Source: Lachnospiraceae bacterium (GTDB lineage: Bacteria; Bacillota; Clostridia; Lachnospirales; Lachnospiraceae). From it: a DNA stretch of 45,998 nucleotides. The position numbers and the translations under genes are program-made. Position 1 is the first letter of the stretch; each line of letters opens with the position of its first letter. Below, one piece after another: positions 37,024 to 45,980 of the stretch. The DNA lies in contig JAFPZU010000110.1 of NCBI GenBank assembly GCA_017417105.1, forward strand, positions 1-45,998, in the 5' to 3' direction. The notes under the pieces were generated by a model, which worked only from the letters and a program-made list of their open reading frames with translations, was not told the origin of the DNA and searched no databases.

Positions 37024-38302
37024 AACCTATGAAAAAATGGGCATTGAAAGATGCGTTTTTGATTACTGCGAAAGAATTGCAGAAAAGCTTAAGGAGCGGT
37101 TCTATACAATAGACGAAACTGCTGAAAGGAATCAGCTTAAGGTGCTTCATGCTTTCAGGAAAAATCAGGTGCAGGAAGCCTGCATGATGGGAACCTCCGG
37201 TTATGGCTATAATGACATAGGACGGGATACCCTCGAGAAAGTATATGCCGATATCTTTCATGCGGAGGATGCCCTGGTAAGACCTCAGATAACCTGCGGC
37301 ACCCATGCGCTTGCGCTGGCTTTAATGTCCAATTTAAGACCCGGTGACAGGATACTGTCTGCTTCCGGCAGACCCTATGATACTTTGGAAGAGGTCATAG
37401 GGATAAGGGATTCCCTGGGTTCACTGAAAGAATATGGTATAGGCTATGACGAGGCGCCGCTCCTTCCTGACGGAGGATTTGATTTTGGGAAGATAAGGGA
37501 TTCACTTAAACCCAAGACCAGACTTATCGCCATACAAAGATCAAAGGGGTACTCCGACAGAAGGACTTTTTCGACACGTCAGATAGGAGAGTGCATTGAT
37601 TTTTTAAGATCCTTAAGGGATGACCTTATCATAATGGTTGACAACTGTTACGGGGAATTCGTTGAAGACATTGAACCCACGGATGTCGGGGCTGATATGG
37701 CTGTAGGATCTCTTATTAAAAATCCCGGAGGGGGACTGGCTCCCATCGGCGGTTATATTGCAGGGAAAAAGGAGTGTATAGAAAATGCCGCAGTAAGACT
37801 TACAAGTCCCGGACTTGGAAGAGAGGTCGGTGCAAGCCTTGGTATGATGAGGGATTTTTATCAGGGGCTTTTTCTTTCGCCGACGGTTACCGCATCGGCG
37901 TTAAAGGGAGCCATATTTGCGGCAAATATTTACGAAAGCTTAGGTTACTATGTGCTTCCTGACGGAAGCGAGGACAGATACGATATCATACAGTCGGTAA
38001 CCTTTAACGATCCCGAAGCACTTATGTCGTTTTGCAGGGGGATACAGGCGGCTTCTCCCGTGGACAGCCATGTCCGTCCCGAACCCTGGGATATGCCTGG
38101 ATATGACAGCAAAGTGATAATGGCTGCAGGAAGCTTCATCTCGGGATCTTCCATAGAGCTTTCCGCCGACGGCCCTTTAAGGGAGCCTTATGCAGTATAT
38201 TTTCAGGGAGGCCTTACCTGGCCGCATGCGAAATTCGGTATAATAAACACTTTACAGCATCTTGTTAACGATGAGCTTATTGACCGAAGTTTATTCAAGT
38301 GA
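37010..38302 (+). CDS. Methionine gamma-lyase family / 'aluminium resistance' PLP protein
   Basis: 430-residue PLP-dependent fold-type I protein of the COG4100 (YnbB) family, regularly found after miaA in Firmicutes. Signatures: GTSGYGYNDIGRDTLEKVYAD, RPQITCGTHALALAL, and the probable PLP lysine in GSLIKNPGGGLAPIGGYIAG. The true reaction is not established; the names come from weak similarity to Cys/Met metabolism enzymes and an old aluminium-tolerance report. The end of the gene overlaps the -10 region of the next operon's promoter. Confidence 0.88.
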   Translation: MDKFETYEKMGIERCVFDYCERIAEKLKERFYTIDETAERNQLKVLHAFRKNQVQEACMMGTSGYGYNDIGRDTLEKVYADIFHAEDALVRPQITCGTHALALALMSNLRPGDRILSASGRPYDTLEEVIGIRDSLGSLKEYGIGYDEAPLLPDGGFDFGKIRDSLKPKTRLIAIQRSKGYSDRRTFSTRQIGECIDFLRSLRDDLIIMVDNCYGEFVEDIEPTDVGADMAVGSLIKNPGGGLAPIGGYIAGKKECIENAAVRLTSPGLGREVGASLGMMRDFYQGLFLSPTVTASALKGAIFAANIYESLGYYVLPDGSEDRYDIIQSVTFNDPEALMSFCRGIQAASPVDSHVRPEPWDMPGYDSKVIMAAGSFISGSSIELSADGPLREPYAVYFQGGLTWPHAKFGIINTLQHLVNDELIDRSLFK

Positions 38303-38308
38303 TAAAAT
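38280..38308 (+). promoter_or_regulatory. Promoter of the radC–mreBCD–pbp2–rodA operon
   Basis: TTGACC (38280–38285) and TAAAAT (38303–38308) are 17 bp apart, and the -10 is extended by TGA (38300–38302), which is also the stop codon of the preceding gene. The start of transcription would be near 38315, giving a 60-nt leader before radC. Confidence 0.6.
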
Positions 38309-38374
38309 TTTGAACTTGGAATGGGGTTAAAGCTTTGAATCGTCTCTGTTTCCGTGTGGAAATAAGAGGTGTTG

Positions 38375-39061
38375 ATGAATAAAGGAATGAAATCCTACCC
38401 GGAAAGCGAGAGACCATACGAAAGATGTATGGAGTACGGGGCGGAAGCATTGAGTGATGCGGAACTTCTGGCGGTAATATTAAGAAGCGGTACCCGCGAG
38501 TTTGATGCAAAGGAGCTTGCCGTTAATGTCCTAAAAAGATCAGGCGGGAGCATCGGGGGACTGTGCCGGATGAGCATAGCCGAGCTGACCCGGATAGAGG
38601 GCATAGGCAGGGTTAAGGCGATCCAGCTTGTCTGTTTGGGACAGATAGCAAAAAGGATCTGGAAAGAGAATGTTAAGAAAAGAGACGGCATATATCATGC
38701 GGAGGAAGCAGCTGCGTATTATATGCAGGATCTTAAGTATATGGAGACCGAGCATGTCTATGTGCTGATGCTTGATATAAAGATGAAGCTCATCTCGGAT
38801 TTTCATGCATCCATCGGCTCAGTGAGTTCTTCCATGGTACCCGTAAGGGAGATCGTTCGTGAAGCGCTTAAATACAATGCTGTCAATATCATTCTCGTAC
38901 ATAACCACCCCAGCGGAGATCCCGCGCCGTCTAAAGCGGACAGGGAGATATCGGAAAACTTAAGCCTTGCCTGTATGGTATCGGGACTTACACTTGTGGA
39001 TTCCGTCATAATAGGAGACGGAAAGTATTTCAGTTTCAGAAAAGAAGGACTACTGACTTGA
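38375..39061 (+). CDS. radC: RadC family protein (JAB/MPN domain)
   Basis: 228 residues with an N-terminal helix–hairpin–helix region (IEGIGRVKAIQL) and the C-terminal JAMM-type metal site HNHPSGDPAPSKAD (His176, His178, Asp189). The historical link to radiation repair is doubtful, and the biochemical role is unsettled. The ATG at 38375 has AGAGG at 5-nt spacing; in-frame GTG and TTG codons directly upstream are less likely. It is the first gene of the shape operon; mreB starts inside its stop codon. Confidence 0.93.
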   Translation: MNKGMKSYPESERPYERCMEYGAEALSDAELLAVILRSGTREFDAKELAVNVLKRSGGSIGGLCRMSIAELTRIEGIGRVKAIQLVCLGQIAKRIWKENVKKRDGIYHAEEAAAYYMQDLKYMETEHVYVLMLDIKMKLISDFHASIGSVSSSMVPVREIVREALKYNAVNIILVHNHPSGDPAPSKADREISENLSLACMVSGLTLVDSVIIGDGKYFSFRKEGLLT

Positions 39062-40074
39062 GCAATATAGCGTTTGGAATAGATCTTGGCACGGGAAATA
39101 TCAAGATATACAGCACTGCCAGAGACACGATCACAAATGAAAAGAATATGATCGCCCTTATGAAAAAGGATATCCTTTTTGCATATGGCGATGCGGCCTT
39201 TGAGATGTTTGAAAAGGCTCCGCAGAATATAAACGTTTCCTTTCCGTTAGTAAACGGAGTCATAGCCGATATAGGAAACATGACAACGGTTCTCACCGAG
39301 TTTATAAACGAGCTGACTGACGGCAGGGGCTCCGGTGCGGATTATTTCATATCGGTTCCTACTGATGTGACCGAGGTTGAAAAAAGAGCTTTCTACGATC
39401 TGATAAAGGATTCCGGATTAAAGCCCAGGAAAATAATGATGTCCGAAAAGTCTTTAGCTGACGGATTGGGCATGGGGATCGATGTAAAGACTTCCCAGGG
39501 AGTGCTTGTTGTAGACGTAGGCTTTGAAACAACGGAAATATCGGTTCTCTCGCTTGGGGGCATAGTTCTTTCAAAGCTTATAAAGATCGGCGGACGTAAA
39601 TTTGACGATGCGATAAGAGCTATAGTACGCCGTGAGTTCGGCCTTGTAATAGGGGAAAAGACAGCGGAACAGCTTAAGATAGAGCTTACAAAGACTGAGG
39701 CCGAGCATAAGCCGGCGGTCGTTTACGGCAGGGATCTTGTCACGGGGCTTCCCGTTGAAAGATCAATACCTACGGATCTTATCGACACCACCATAGCGGA
39801 GACGGCTTCTGTCATAGTTGATAACATTAAGGTCATTTTGGAGCGTACGCCTCCGGAACTTTCCGCCGATGTTTACAAGAAAGGGATCTTCCTTACGGGA
39901 GGCAGTGCATCTTTAGCCCATCTTGATGAGCTCGTGGTCAAGGGAACAGCCCTGAAGGTTAATAAGGCCGAGAACCCGCAGGAGAGTGTTGCCTACGGAC
40001 TGGCACGAATCATAAAGGATCCCAATTTCAGATCGGTTGCTTATTCGATAGAAGATATGTCGGAAGACATCTGA
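39058..40074 (+). CDS. mreB: MreB-family cell shape actin
   Basis: Actin-like ATPase that positions lateral wall synthesis under the membrane. The 338 residues have the usual length, and the following mreC and mreD support the call. The protein is divergent: phosphate-1 reads GIDLGTGNIKIY instead of the common DLGTANT, phosphate-2 reads VVDVGFETTEISVLS, and the adenosine motif is LTGGSASLAHLDEL. The start is TTG at 39058, overlapping the radC stop. It may be a specialised paralogue with a more typical MreB elsewhere. Confidence 0.88.
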   Translation: MSNIAFGIDLGTGNIKIYSTARDTITNEKNMIALMKKDILFAYGDAAFEMFEKAPQNINVSFPLVNGVIADIGNMTTVLTEFINELTDGRGSGADYFISVPTDVTEVEKRAFYDLIKDSGLKPRKIMMSEKSLADGLGMGIDVKTSQGVLVVDVGFETTEISVLSLGGIVLSKLIKIGGRKFDDAIRAIVRREFGLVIGEKTAEQLKIELTKTEAEHKPAVVYGRDLVTGLPVERSIPTDLIDTTIAETASVIVDNIKVILERTPPELSADVYKKGIFLTGGSASLAHLDELVVKGTALKVNKAENPQESVAYGLARIIKDPNFRSVAYSIEDMSEDI

Positions 40075-40080
40075 TGACCT

Positions 40081-40950
40081 ATGGCCAGAGTAAAGGTTAA
40101 AAGAAGAGGGTTCAGGATACCACCGAATTACCTGCTTCTGATACTGACCATAGCGTCTGTCCTTCTTATGATCCTTACTTTTACAACAGACGCAGTGCCT
40201 GCGGCTTTTAACAGCATCGCAGGTTATACTTTCATGCCCTTCAAGAACGGTCTTACAGGGGTTTCCATTTATGCAAATAACAGAGCGGATGAATTCAAGC
40301 GGGTTCAGGAAGTTATCTCCGAAAACGAGGCACTTAAGGAACAGCTTGACGAGCTTACCCAGGAAAACGACAGGCTTGTCGAGAACCGGTTCGAGCTTAT
40401 CGAATTAAGAGAGCTTATGGAACTTGATTCTGAATATGAGGAATATGACAAGATAGGCGCAAGGGTTACCGGCAAGGATCCCGGCAACTGGTACAATGTT
40501 TTTATTATCGACAAGGGGGAAGATGACGGGATCAAGACCGGAATGAACGTGATAGCCGGAGCAGGTCTTGTGGGCATAGTTACAAAGACCGGTCCCAACT
40601 GGGCTCAGGTAAGATCCATCATAGATGATCAGAGTAACGTCTCGGGACGTATGCTGAACACGTCTGACAATCTCATAGTATACGGAAATCTGGAGGCAAT
40701 AAAGGACGGCACCATAGAGTTCGGACAGCTTTCTGATCCGGATGATGAGGTGGCGGCCGGTGACAAGATAGTGACGTCCAATATCTCGGACAGATATCTG
40801 CCGGGGATAGCGATAGGCTATATAAAGACCATAGAAAAGGATTCGAATAACCTTACAAAATCCGGAACCTTAACTCCTGTCGTTGATTTCGAGCATATCG
40901 ATGTGGTGCTTGTCATAACCCAGATGAAGGAAGAGGCGGTGATAGAATGA
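40081..40950 (+). CDS. mreC: Rod shape-determining protein MreC
   Basis: Membrane-anchored elongasome scaffold that activates PBP2. The 289 residues show a basic N terminus, one TM helix (about 17–37), a coiled coil (about 75–120) and the two-barrel extracellular domain with DKGEDDGIKTGMNVIAGAGLVGIV. It lies 6 nt after mreB and overlaps mreD by 4 nt. Confidence 0.94.
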   Translation: MARVKVKRRGFRIPPNYLLLILTIASVLLMILTFTTDAVPAAFNSIAGYTFMPFKNGLTGVSIYANNRADEFKRVQEVISENEALKEQLDELTQENDRLVENRFELIELRELMELDSEYEEYDKIGARVTGKDPGNWYNVFIIDKGEDDGIKTGMNVIAGAGLVGIVTKTGPNWAQVRSIIDDQSNVSGRMLNTSDNLIVYGNLEAIKDGTIEFGQLSDPDDEVAAGDKIVTSNISDRYLPGIAIGYIKTIEKDSNNLTKSGTLTPVVDFEHIDVVLVITQMKEEAVIE

Positions 40951-41453
40951 AAAGACTGATAGAGATCTTATTCATCTTTATCTGTTTTCTTCTTCAGAGC
41001 ACCCTTTTCCAGCACTTTGCCTTTGCCGGTATCGTGCCGAATCTCATGGTGATAATAACCAGCATCTTCGGATTTATGGAGGGAAGATCCCACGGAATGA
41101 CAGTTGGATTTATATGCGGTCTCCTTACCGACATTTTTTACGGTAATGTTCTGGGACTTAACGCGCTGCTTTTTCTATATATAGGATATGCCAACGGAGC
41201 GGGGAACAGGGGCTTTTACCCGGATGATATCAAATTCCCGCTGCTCTTTATCTCGATTTCGGATCTTGTATATCTTATTCTCACTTACATAACGGGATTT
41301 CTCTTCAGAGCAAGATTTGACATAGGTTATTATTTCATACATATCATGCTGCCGGAGCTTGCCTATACGGTGGCGGTCTGTCCGTTTTTATTCCTTCCGA
41401 TAAAGAAGCTCCTGCTTCTTACAGGGGACAGGCCTCAGGAGGAGGATGAATGA
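40947..41453 (+). CDS. mreD: Rod shape-determining protein MreD
   Basis: 168-residue membrane protein with about five helices, lacking extended soluble parts, as usual for MreD. It has the weakly conserved FMEGRSHGMTVGFICGLLTDIFYG segment. Identification rests on size, topology and position between mreC and the PBP2 gene, with ATGA-type overlaps on both sides. Confidence 0.9.
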   Translation: MKRLIEILFIFICFLLQSTLFQHFAFAGIVPNLMVIITSIFGFMEGRSHGMTVGFICGLLTDIFYGNVLGLNALLFLYIGYANGAGNRGFYPDDIKFPLLFISISDLVYLILTYITGFLFRARFDIGYYFIHIMLPELAYTVAVCPFLFLPIKKLLLLTGDRPQEEDE

Positions 41454-44377
41454 ATAACAATTCGAACGGCTTTATAAAAAAGCTGCTGGATAAATTCATA
41501 GGTCTTATTACATCAAGGATCTTTATCATGGGCATCATCCTAATGTTTTTTGCCATTCTTGTCGTCTACAGGCTTTTTGTGCTGCAGATAGTAAGGGGAG
41601 AGGAGTATCAGAATAATTTCACCCTGAAGATAGAAAGGGAGAAGTCCATAAAGGCTACAAGGGGAACGATCTATGACAGGAACGGGGTAGTGCTTGCTGA
41701 AGACAAGCTTGCTTATTCCGTGACCATGGAGGATAACTATGACGCCAATTCCACAAGGGATATGGATATCAATAACACCATCCTTTCACTTATAGATATA
41801 GTGGAGAGCAACGGTGATTCACTGGACTCCATGGATTTTGACATTATCCTTGATGAGAACGGGAACTACCAGTTTACCGTTAGCGGCACCGCACTTTTAA
41901 GATTCCTTGCGGATTGCTACGGGCATTCAAGGACGGATGAGCTTAAGGCTTCGGAGAGAAACGCGACTCCTGATGATGTCATGGAATTCTTATGCGCAAA
42001 GAAGATGTTCGGGATCGGACACTATACAAAAAAAGATGACGGCAAATATGATTTTGAACCCATGGCAGGTCTTACCAAGTCTCAGATGCTTAAAGTCGTA
42101 AGGATAAGGATGGCCATGTTTTCCAATTCCTATCAGAAGTACCTGTCTTCTACAGTTGCTACCGATGTGAATGAAAACACCGTGGCCGAGATCATGGAGA
42201 ATAAGGACACGTTGCAGGGAGTTGATATCTCTGAGGATACCATAAGGGAGTATATAGATGATCCTTCAATGAGCCACATCTTAGGTTATACCGGAAAGAT
42301 ATCGGAGGAGGAGCTTGTCCAGCTTAATGAAGTTGATACCGAGGAAAGATATCCTCACCACTATGAGCTTAATGATATGGTTGGAAAGGCCGGCATAGAG
42401 CAGGTTATGGAAAGGGAACTTCAGGGAACAAAGGGCAGTCAGGAGATCTTCGTGGATAATTTAGGACGTATAACTGAGACCGGAAGAAGGATGGAGCCGG
42501 TTGCCGGAAACGACCTTACGCTTACGATCGATTCGGAGCTGCAGAGCGCCATCTACAAGATCCTGGAGCAGAAGATAGCGGGTATAGTTGTATCAAAGAT
42601 AAGGAATATGAGATCTGCCGATCTTAACCTTGAAGCCACAGCGGCGGCGGATATTATTATCCCCATAGACGATGTCTATTTTGCTCTTATAAATAATAAT
42701 ATAATCTCTTTATCCCACATGGCTTCCGATGTGGCATATCCCGTTGAGAGCGAAGTATATGGGATATTCCTTTCAAAACAGTCTGCTGCTCTTGAGAGCT
42801 TAAGGGCAGAGCTTCTTGAAAATGAAACGCCTCTTAATGAGCTTTCGGATGAAATGCAGGAGTACGAAAAGTATATCGTATCTATGCTTAAGAGCGATAA
42901 TATAAGAGTCTTTGATCCTTCTCTTGCAGCTGAGGGGGACGAGGTGCAGACTGAATGGCAAAACGGGGAAATATCCCTTGCGGAGTATCTGAGGGACGCC
43001 ATCGCAAAGGGATATATTGCCGTTAATACGATTACGTCGGAAACCGATGAGTATTCCGATACCAAAGAAGTTTATGATGCTCTGGTTGCTTTTATCATGG
43101 ATGAACTTTTACGGGATAATCAGTTCTCAAAAACCCTTTATAAATACCTTGTGAAGGCGGATACGATAACAGGCTATCACATCTGCATGGTGCTTTTTGA
43201 GCAGGGGATACTGGATGATGAGGGAGGAGAGAGGGAGTCTCTTCAAAACGGCACCTTTACTCCTTATCAGGTTATGACTTCAAGCATAAGGGATCTTAAG
43301 ATCACACCGGCGCAGCTTGCCCTTGATCCCTGTACCGGCTCCTCTGTCGTGACGGATCCATGGAGCGGAGAGGTTCTTGCCATGGTCACTTATCCGGGAT
43401 TTGACGACAATATGATGGCAAACTCCGTTGATGCAAATTACTTTAACCGTATAAATAATGATTTATCCCTTCCGCTTTACAATAATGCTACCCAGCAGCG
43501 TACCGCTCCGGGTTCCACTTTCAAGCCTATCTCCACGACGGCGGGACTTGAGGAAGGGGTCATTAATATCGGAGAGCAGATCGACTGCAAGGGAGTATAT
43601 GACAGGATAGAGCAGGGGGACAAGAGTCCCAGATGCTGGGTCTATCCGGGACACCACGGACCTTTGACTGTTGTGGGCGGAATAAAGAATTCCTGCAACT
43701 ATTTCTTCTATGAGGTGGGTTACAGGTTAAGCACCGGAGTGGATGGGCTTTATAATTCCGACATGGGACTTGAACGTCTTAAGCGTTACTGCGATATGTA
43801 CGGTCTTACGGATAAGAGCGGAGTCGAGGTGGAGGAGAATACTCCCAATGTATCCGACATGGACTGTATAAGAAGTGCCATAGGGCAGGGAACTCACAAT
43901 TACACGACTACCCAGCTTGCGCGCTATGTGTCGGCAGTTGCTAATAAGGGCACTGTATATAATCTGAGCATTCTCGGGAAACTGACATCTTCCTCTGGAG
44001 ATCTCCTGGAAGACTACACTCCCGGCATAAGGAATAAGATGACAATACAGGAAAGTACCTGGACTGCAATACATCAGGGGATGATGGAGGCGGCTTCCAC
44101 TTATCAGGCTTTTGATAAATTCCCGGTGCTGATTGCCGGCAAGACCGGTACTGCGCAGCAGACTGCCAACAGACCGAACCATGCGCTTTTTATCTGTTTT
44201 GCTCCTCTTGACAAACCGCAGATAGCGATAGCCACCAGGATAGCATACGGTTATACGTCTTCAAACGCGGCTGCGACCACAAAGGATATAATAAGCTATT
44301 ACTTCAGACTTCAGGATGTGGAAGACATCATTACGGGAGTTGCGGATACAACAGGCGGAGAGGCTTATCTTGACTGA
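41450..44377 (+). CDS. Penicillin-binding protein 2 (elongasome transpeptidase) with a large insertion
   Basis: Class B PBP that cross-links peptidoglycan with RodA. One N-terminal TM helix (about 22–47), a dimerisation domain (about 60–350) and the transpeptidase with STFK (Ser689–Lys692), SCN (748–750) and KTG (898–900). At 975 residues it is far longer than the usual 600–700. Most of the excess is an insertion of about 240 residues (about 380–620) after the first strand of the transpeptidase domain. Cys713, Cys729, His735, His736 and Cys749 cluster around the SxN motif, reminiscent of the zinc-dependent PBPs described in Clostridioides difficile. Overlaps mreD by 4 nt. Confidence 0.93.
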   Translation: MNNNSNGFIKKLLDKFIGLITSRIFIMGIILMFFAILVVYRLFVLQIVRGEEYQNNFTLKIEREKSIKATRGTIYDRNGVVLAEDKLAYSVTMEDNYDANSTRDMDINNTILSLIDIVESNGDSLDSMDFDIILDENGNYQFTVSGTALLRFLADCYGHSRTDELKASERNATPDDVMEFLCAKKMFGIGHYTKKDDGKYDFEPMAGLTKSQMLKVVRIRMAMFSNSYQKYLSSTVATDVNENTVAEIMENKDTLQGVDISEDTIREYIDDPSMSHILGYTGKISEEELVQLNEVDTEERYPHHYELNDMVGKAGIEQVMERELQGTKGSQEIFVDNLGRITETGRRMEPVAGNDLTLTIDSELQSAIYKILEQKIAGIVVSKIRNMRSADLNLEATAAADIIIPIDDVYFALINNNIISLSHMASDVAYPVESEVYGIFLSKQSAALESLRAELLENETPLNELSDEMQEYEKYIVSMLKSDNIRVFDPSLAAEGDEVQTEWQNGEISLAEYLRDAIAKGYIAVNTITSETDEYSDTKEVYDALVAFIMDELLRDNQFSKTLYKYLVKADTITGYHICMVLFEQGILDDEGGERESLQNGTFTPYQVMTSSIRDLKITPAQLALDPCTGSSVVTDPWSGEVLAMVTYPGFDDNMMANSVDANYFNRINNDLSLPLYNNATQQRTAPGSTFKPISTTAGLEEGVINIGEQIDCKGVYDRIEQGDKSPRCWVYPGHHGPLTVVGGIKNSCNYFFYEVGYRLSTGVDGLYNSDMGLERLKRYCDMYGLTDKSGVEVEENTPNVSDMDCIRSAIGQGTHNYTTTQLARYVSAVANKGTVYNLSILGKLTSSSGDLLEDYTPGIRNKMTIQESTWTAIHQGMMEAASTYQAFDKFPVLIAGKTGTAQQTANRPNHALFICFAPLDKPQIAIATRIAYGYTSSNAAATTKDIISYYFRLQDVEDIITGVADTTGGEAYLD

Positions 44378-44386
44378 GGAAAGAAT

Positions 44387-45520
44387 ATGAGCAGATACAG
44401 TATAAGAAATTACAATTTTTTTCTGGTAGCGGTAGCGGCAGCCCTTTCGATATACGGGATCATGATAATAGGGAGTGCAAAGGAATCCGTTCAGTATCAT
44501 CAGATACAGGGTTTTGCCCTTGGCATGGGAGTAATGTTTGTGGTTTCACTCATAAGCTACAGGTTCATACTGAAGTTTGCCTGGCTTTACTATGTAATAG
44601 CCGTGGGACTTCTGGTTCTTGTTAAGCTTTTTGGTGAGAACGTAAACAATGCCCAGAGATGGCTTGTGGTAGCGGGAGTGCAGATACAGCCTTCGGAAGC
44701 GGCAAAGCTTCTGCTGATACTTTTTCTTGCGTATTTTATCTCTCGTTTTGAAGAGAGTATAAACCGGCCTTTGATGCTTCTTTTCATCATAGTGCTTATG
44801 ATGATACCTATATATCTTATTCAGGATGAACCGGATCTTTCTACAAGTATAGTGGTTATGGTCATATTTATTGCAATGCTTTATGTCGGGGGGCTTTCCT
44901 ACAGGATAATCGGAGGAGTTGCGGCGATTGCGGTTCCCGTTGTTATTATCGGGATCTTCCTTGTGCTGCAGCCCAATCAGGAGATCATAGAGCCATATCA
45001 GCAGAAGCGTATCCTTGCCTGGCTGCAGCCGGAAAAGTATCAGGATACCGCCGGATACCAGCAGCAGAATTCCATCGTTGCCATAGGCAGCGGAGGTCTT
45101 AAGGGAAAGGGGTATAAGACCAATGAGGTTGGAAGCGTTAAGAACGGGAATTTTATTTCCGAGCCCCAGACTGACTTTATCATGGCGGTTGCGGGGGAGG
45201 AGCTGGGATTTGCCGGATGCATGCTTATGGTGCTTTTGTTTGCTCTGGTTACCACTCTTATAATCCATGTGGGGAGAAAGGCGGCGGATCTTTCGGGGAC
45301 GCTGATCTGTGCCGGTGTGGCAGCCCACATCGGCTTTCAGTCTTTTGCCAATATAGGAGTTGCAACGGGACTTCTTCCAAACACCGGACTCCCGCTTCCT
45401 TTCATAAGCTACGGATCAACATCCCTTATCTGCGTTCTGGCAGAGATAGGACTGGTACTCAACGTGGGTCTTATGATCGACGGAAGACCCAAGACACCGC
45501 TGACGTTTTATCTCGATTAA
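44387..45520 (+). CDS. rodA: RodA/FtsW-type SEDS peptidoglycan polymerase
   Basis: SEDS-family glycosyltransferase working with the PBP2 encoded just upstream. 377 residues with about ten TM helices. Conserved signatures: NNAQRWLVVAGVQIQPSEAAKLLLILFLAY, an extracellular loop with QQNSIVAIGSGGLKGKGY, QTDFIMAVAGEELGF and the C-terminal GLPLPFISYGSTSL. Position in the mre operon favours RodA over FtsW. I see no clear terminator in the 57 bp before the converging minus-strand gene. Confidence 0.93.
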   Translation: MSRYSIRNYNFFLVAVAAALSIYGIMIIGSAKESVQYHQIQGFALGMGVMFVVSLISYRFILKFAWLYYVIAVGLLVLVKLFGENVNNAQRWLVVAGVQIQPSEAAKLLLILFLAYFISRFEESINRPLMLLFIIVLMMIPIYLIQDEPDLSTSIVVMVIFIAMLYVGGLSYRIIGGVAAIAVPVVIIGIFLVLQPNQEIIEPYQQKRILAWLQPEKYQDTAGYQQQNSIVAIGSGGLKGKGYKTNEVGSVKNGNFISEPQTDFIMAVAGEELGFAGCMLMVLLFALVTTLIIHVGRKAADLSGTLICAGVAAHIGFQSFANIGVATGLLPNTGLPLPFISYGSTSLICVLAEIGLVLNVGLMIDGRPKTPLTFYLD

Positions 45521-45577
45521 TGGTGCTTTCAGTTCAAGTTGGGAACAACCCGAAGGGCAGACATAGTAAACCGGCGC

Positions 45578-45814
45578 TTATATGGTTAACAGTATCCCGA
45601 TGATGCAGATGATAGTCATTACGGCGCCTATGATGGCTACATATTTTGCCGTCTTTTTAGCCTCGATTCCGGCTTCGGGCAGTGACATCTTCCGCAAAGA
45701 GTGCGCCTTGCAAAAGAAGATGGAATCACGAGGATCCTTAAGGATGAAGATCCATCCCGCGGCAAGTATCAGGCATATTCCGAAAATAAGAAAAAGAAAA
45801 AATGCAGGTTCCAT
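45578..45814 (-). CDS. Small two-helix membrane protein of unknown function
   Basis: 78 residues beginning MEPAFFLFLIFGICLILAAG: one TM helix at the N terminus, a basic/polar loop (DPRDSIFFCKAHSLRKMSLPEAGIEAKKTAKY), then a second TM helix to the C terminus (VAIIGAVMTIICIIGILL). The pattern and lack of a competing + strand gene make it a likely real gene, converging on rodA. No Shine–Dalgarno precedes the ATG at 45814; an in-frame ATG at 45850 lies within the promoter/palindrome. Predicted leader is 0–13 nt, so translation may be leaderless. The family is not recognised. Confidence 0.65.
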   Translation of the reverse strand: MEPAFFLFLIFGICLILAAGWIFILKDPRDSIFFCKAHSLRKMSLPEAGIEAKKTAKYVAIIGAVMTIICIIGILLTI

Positions 45815-45833
45815 GGTCCGGATTGTACCACAT

Positions 45834-45875
45834 ATTATAGTAAACGACAAAACTCTTTTCGTTTTGTCGTTTACT
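45834..45875 (-). promoter_or_regulatory. Palindromic operator–promoter of the small membrane protein gene
   Basis: A perfect 14-bp palindrome (GTAAACGACAAAAC at 45840–45853 with GTTTTGTCGTTTAC at 45861–45874; one more A–T pair outside) has a 7-nt loop. On the minus strand it is followed directly by TATAAT (45839 to 45834), with ACGAAA 17 bp upstream. An alternative reading is TTGTCG (45850–45845), 17 bp, TACAAT (45827–45822). Either way the palindrome covers the -35 region, as an operator would. Confidence 0.5.
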
Positions 45876-45928
45876 GCGCCGGATTTTGGCCGCTGAAAGC
45901 GGCATATTTCCTTGCAAAATCCGGGCGC
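45876..45928. repeat. Nested hairpin structure
   Basis: Outer arms GCGCCGGATTTTG (45876–45888) and CAAAATCCGGGCGC (45915–45928) pair over 13 bp with one bulged G. Inside them lies a hairpin GCCGCT-GAA-AGCGGC (45889–45903). It starts at the base after the left palindrome ends. No T-run follows on either strand. Confidence 0.55.
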
Positions 45929-45941
45929 ATCCGCCGGGGGC

Positions 45942-45980
45942 TTTATGGTAAGCGAAATTATTTATTTCGCTTACTATAAA
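45942..45980 (+). promoter_or_regulatory. Palindromic operator–promoter facing the right window edge
   Basis: A 17-bp stem with one G–T pair (left arm 45942–45958 containing GTAAGCGAAAT, right arm 45964–45980 containing ATTTCGCTTAC) has a 5-nt loop. The right arm ends in TATAAA (45975–45980), with GCGAAA 17 bp upstream. This is the same layout as the left palindrome but on the + strand. AAGGGG (45985–45990) near the edge could be a ribosome binding site of a gene starting just outside the window. Confidence 0.45.

Noticed and set aside
44546..45328. A 260-codon minus-strand ORF under rodA
   Set aside because: It is antisense to a well-conserved SEDS gene, very rich in His/Lys/Tyr/Asn, and lacks a ribosome binding site.
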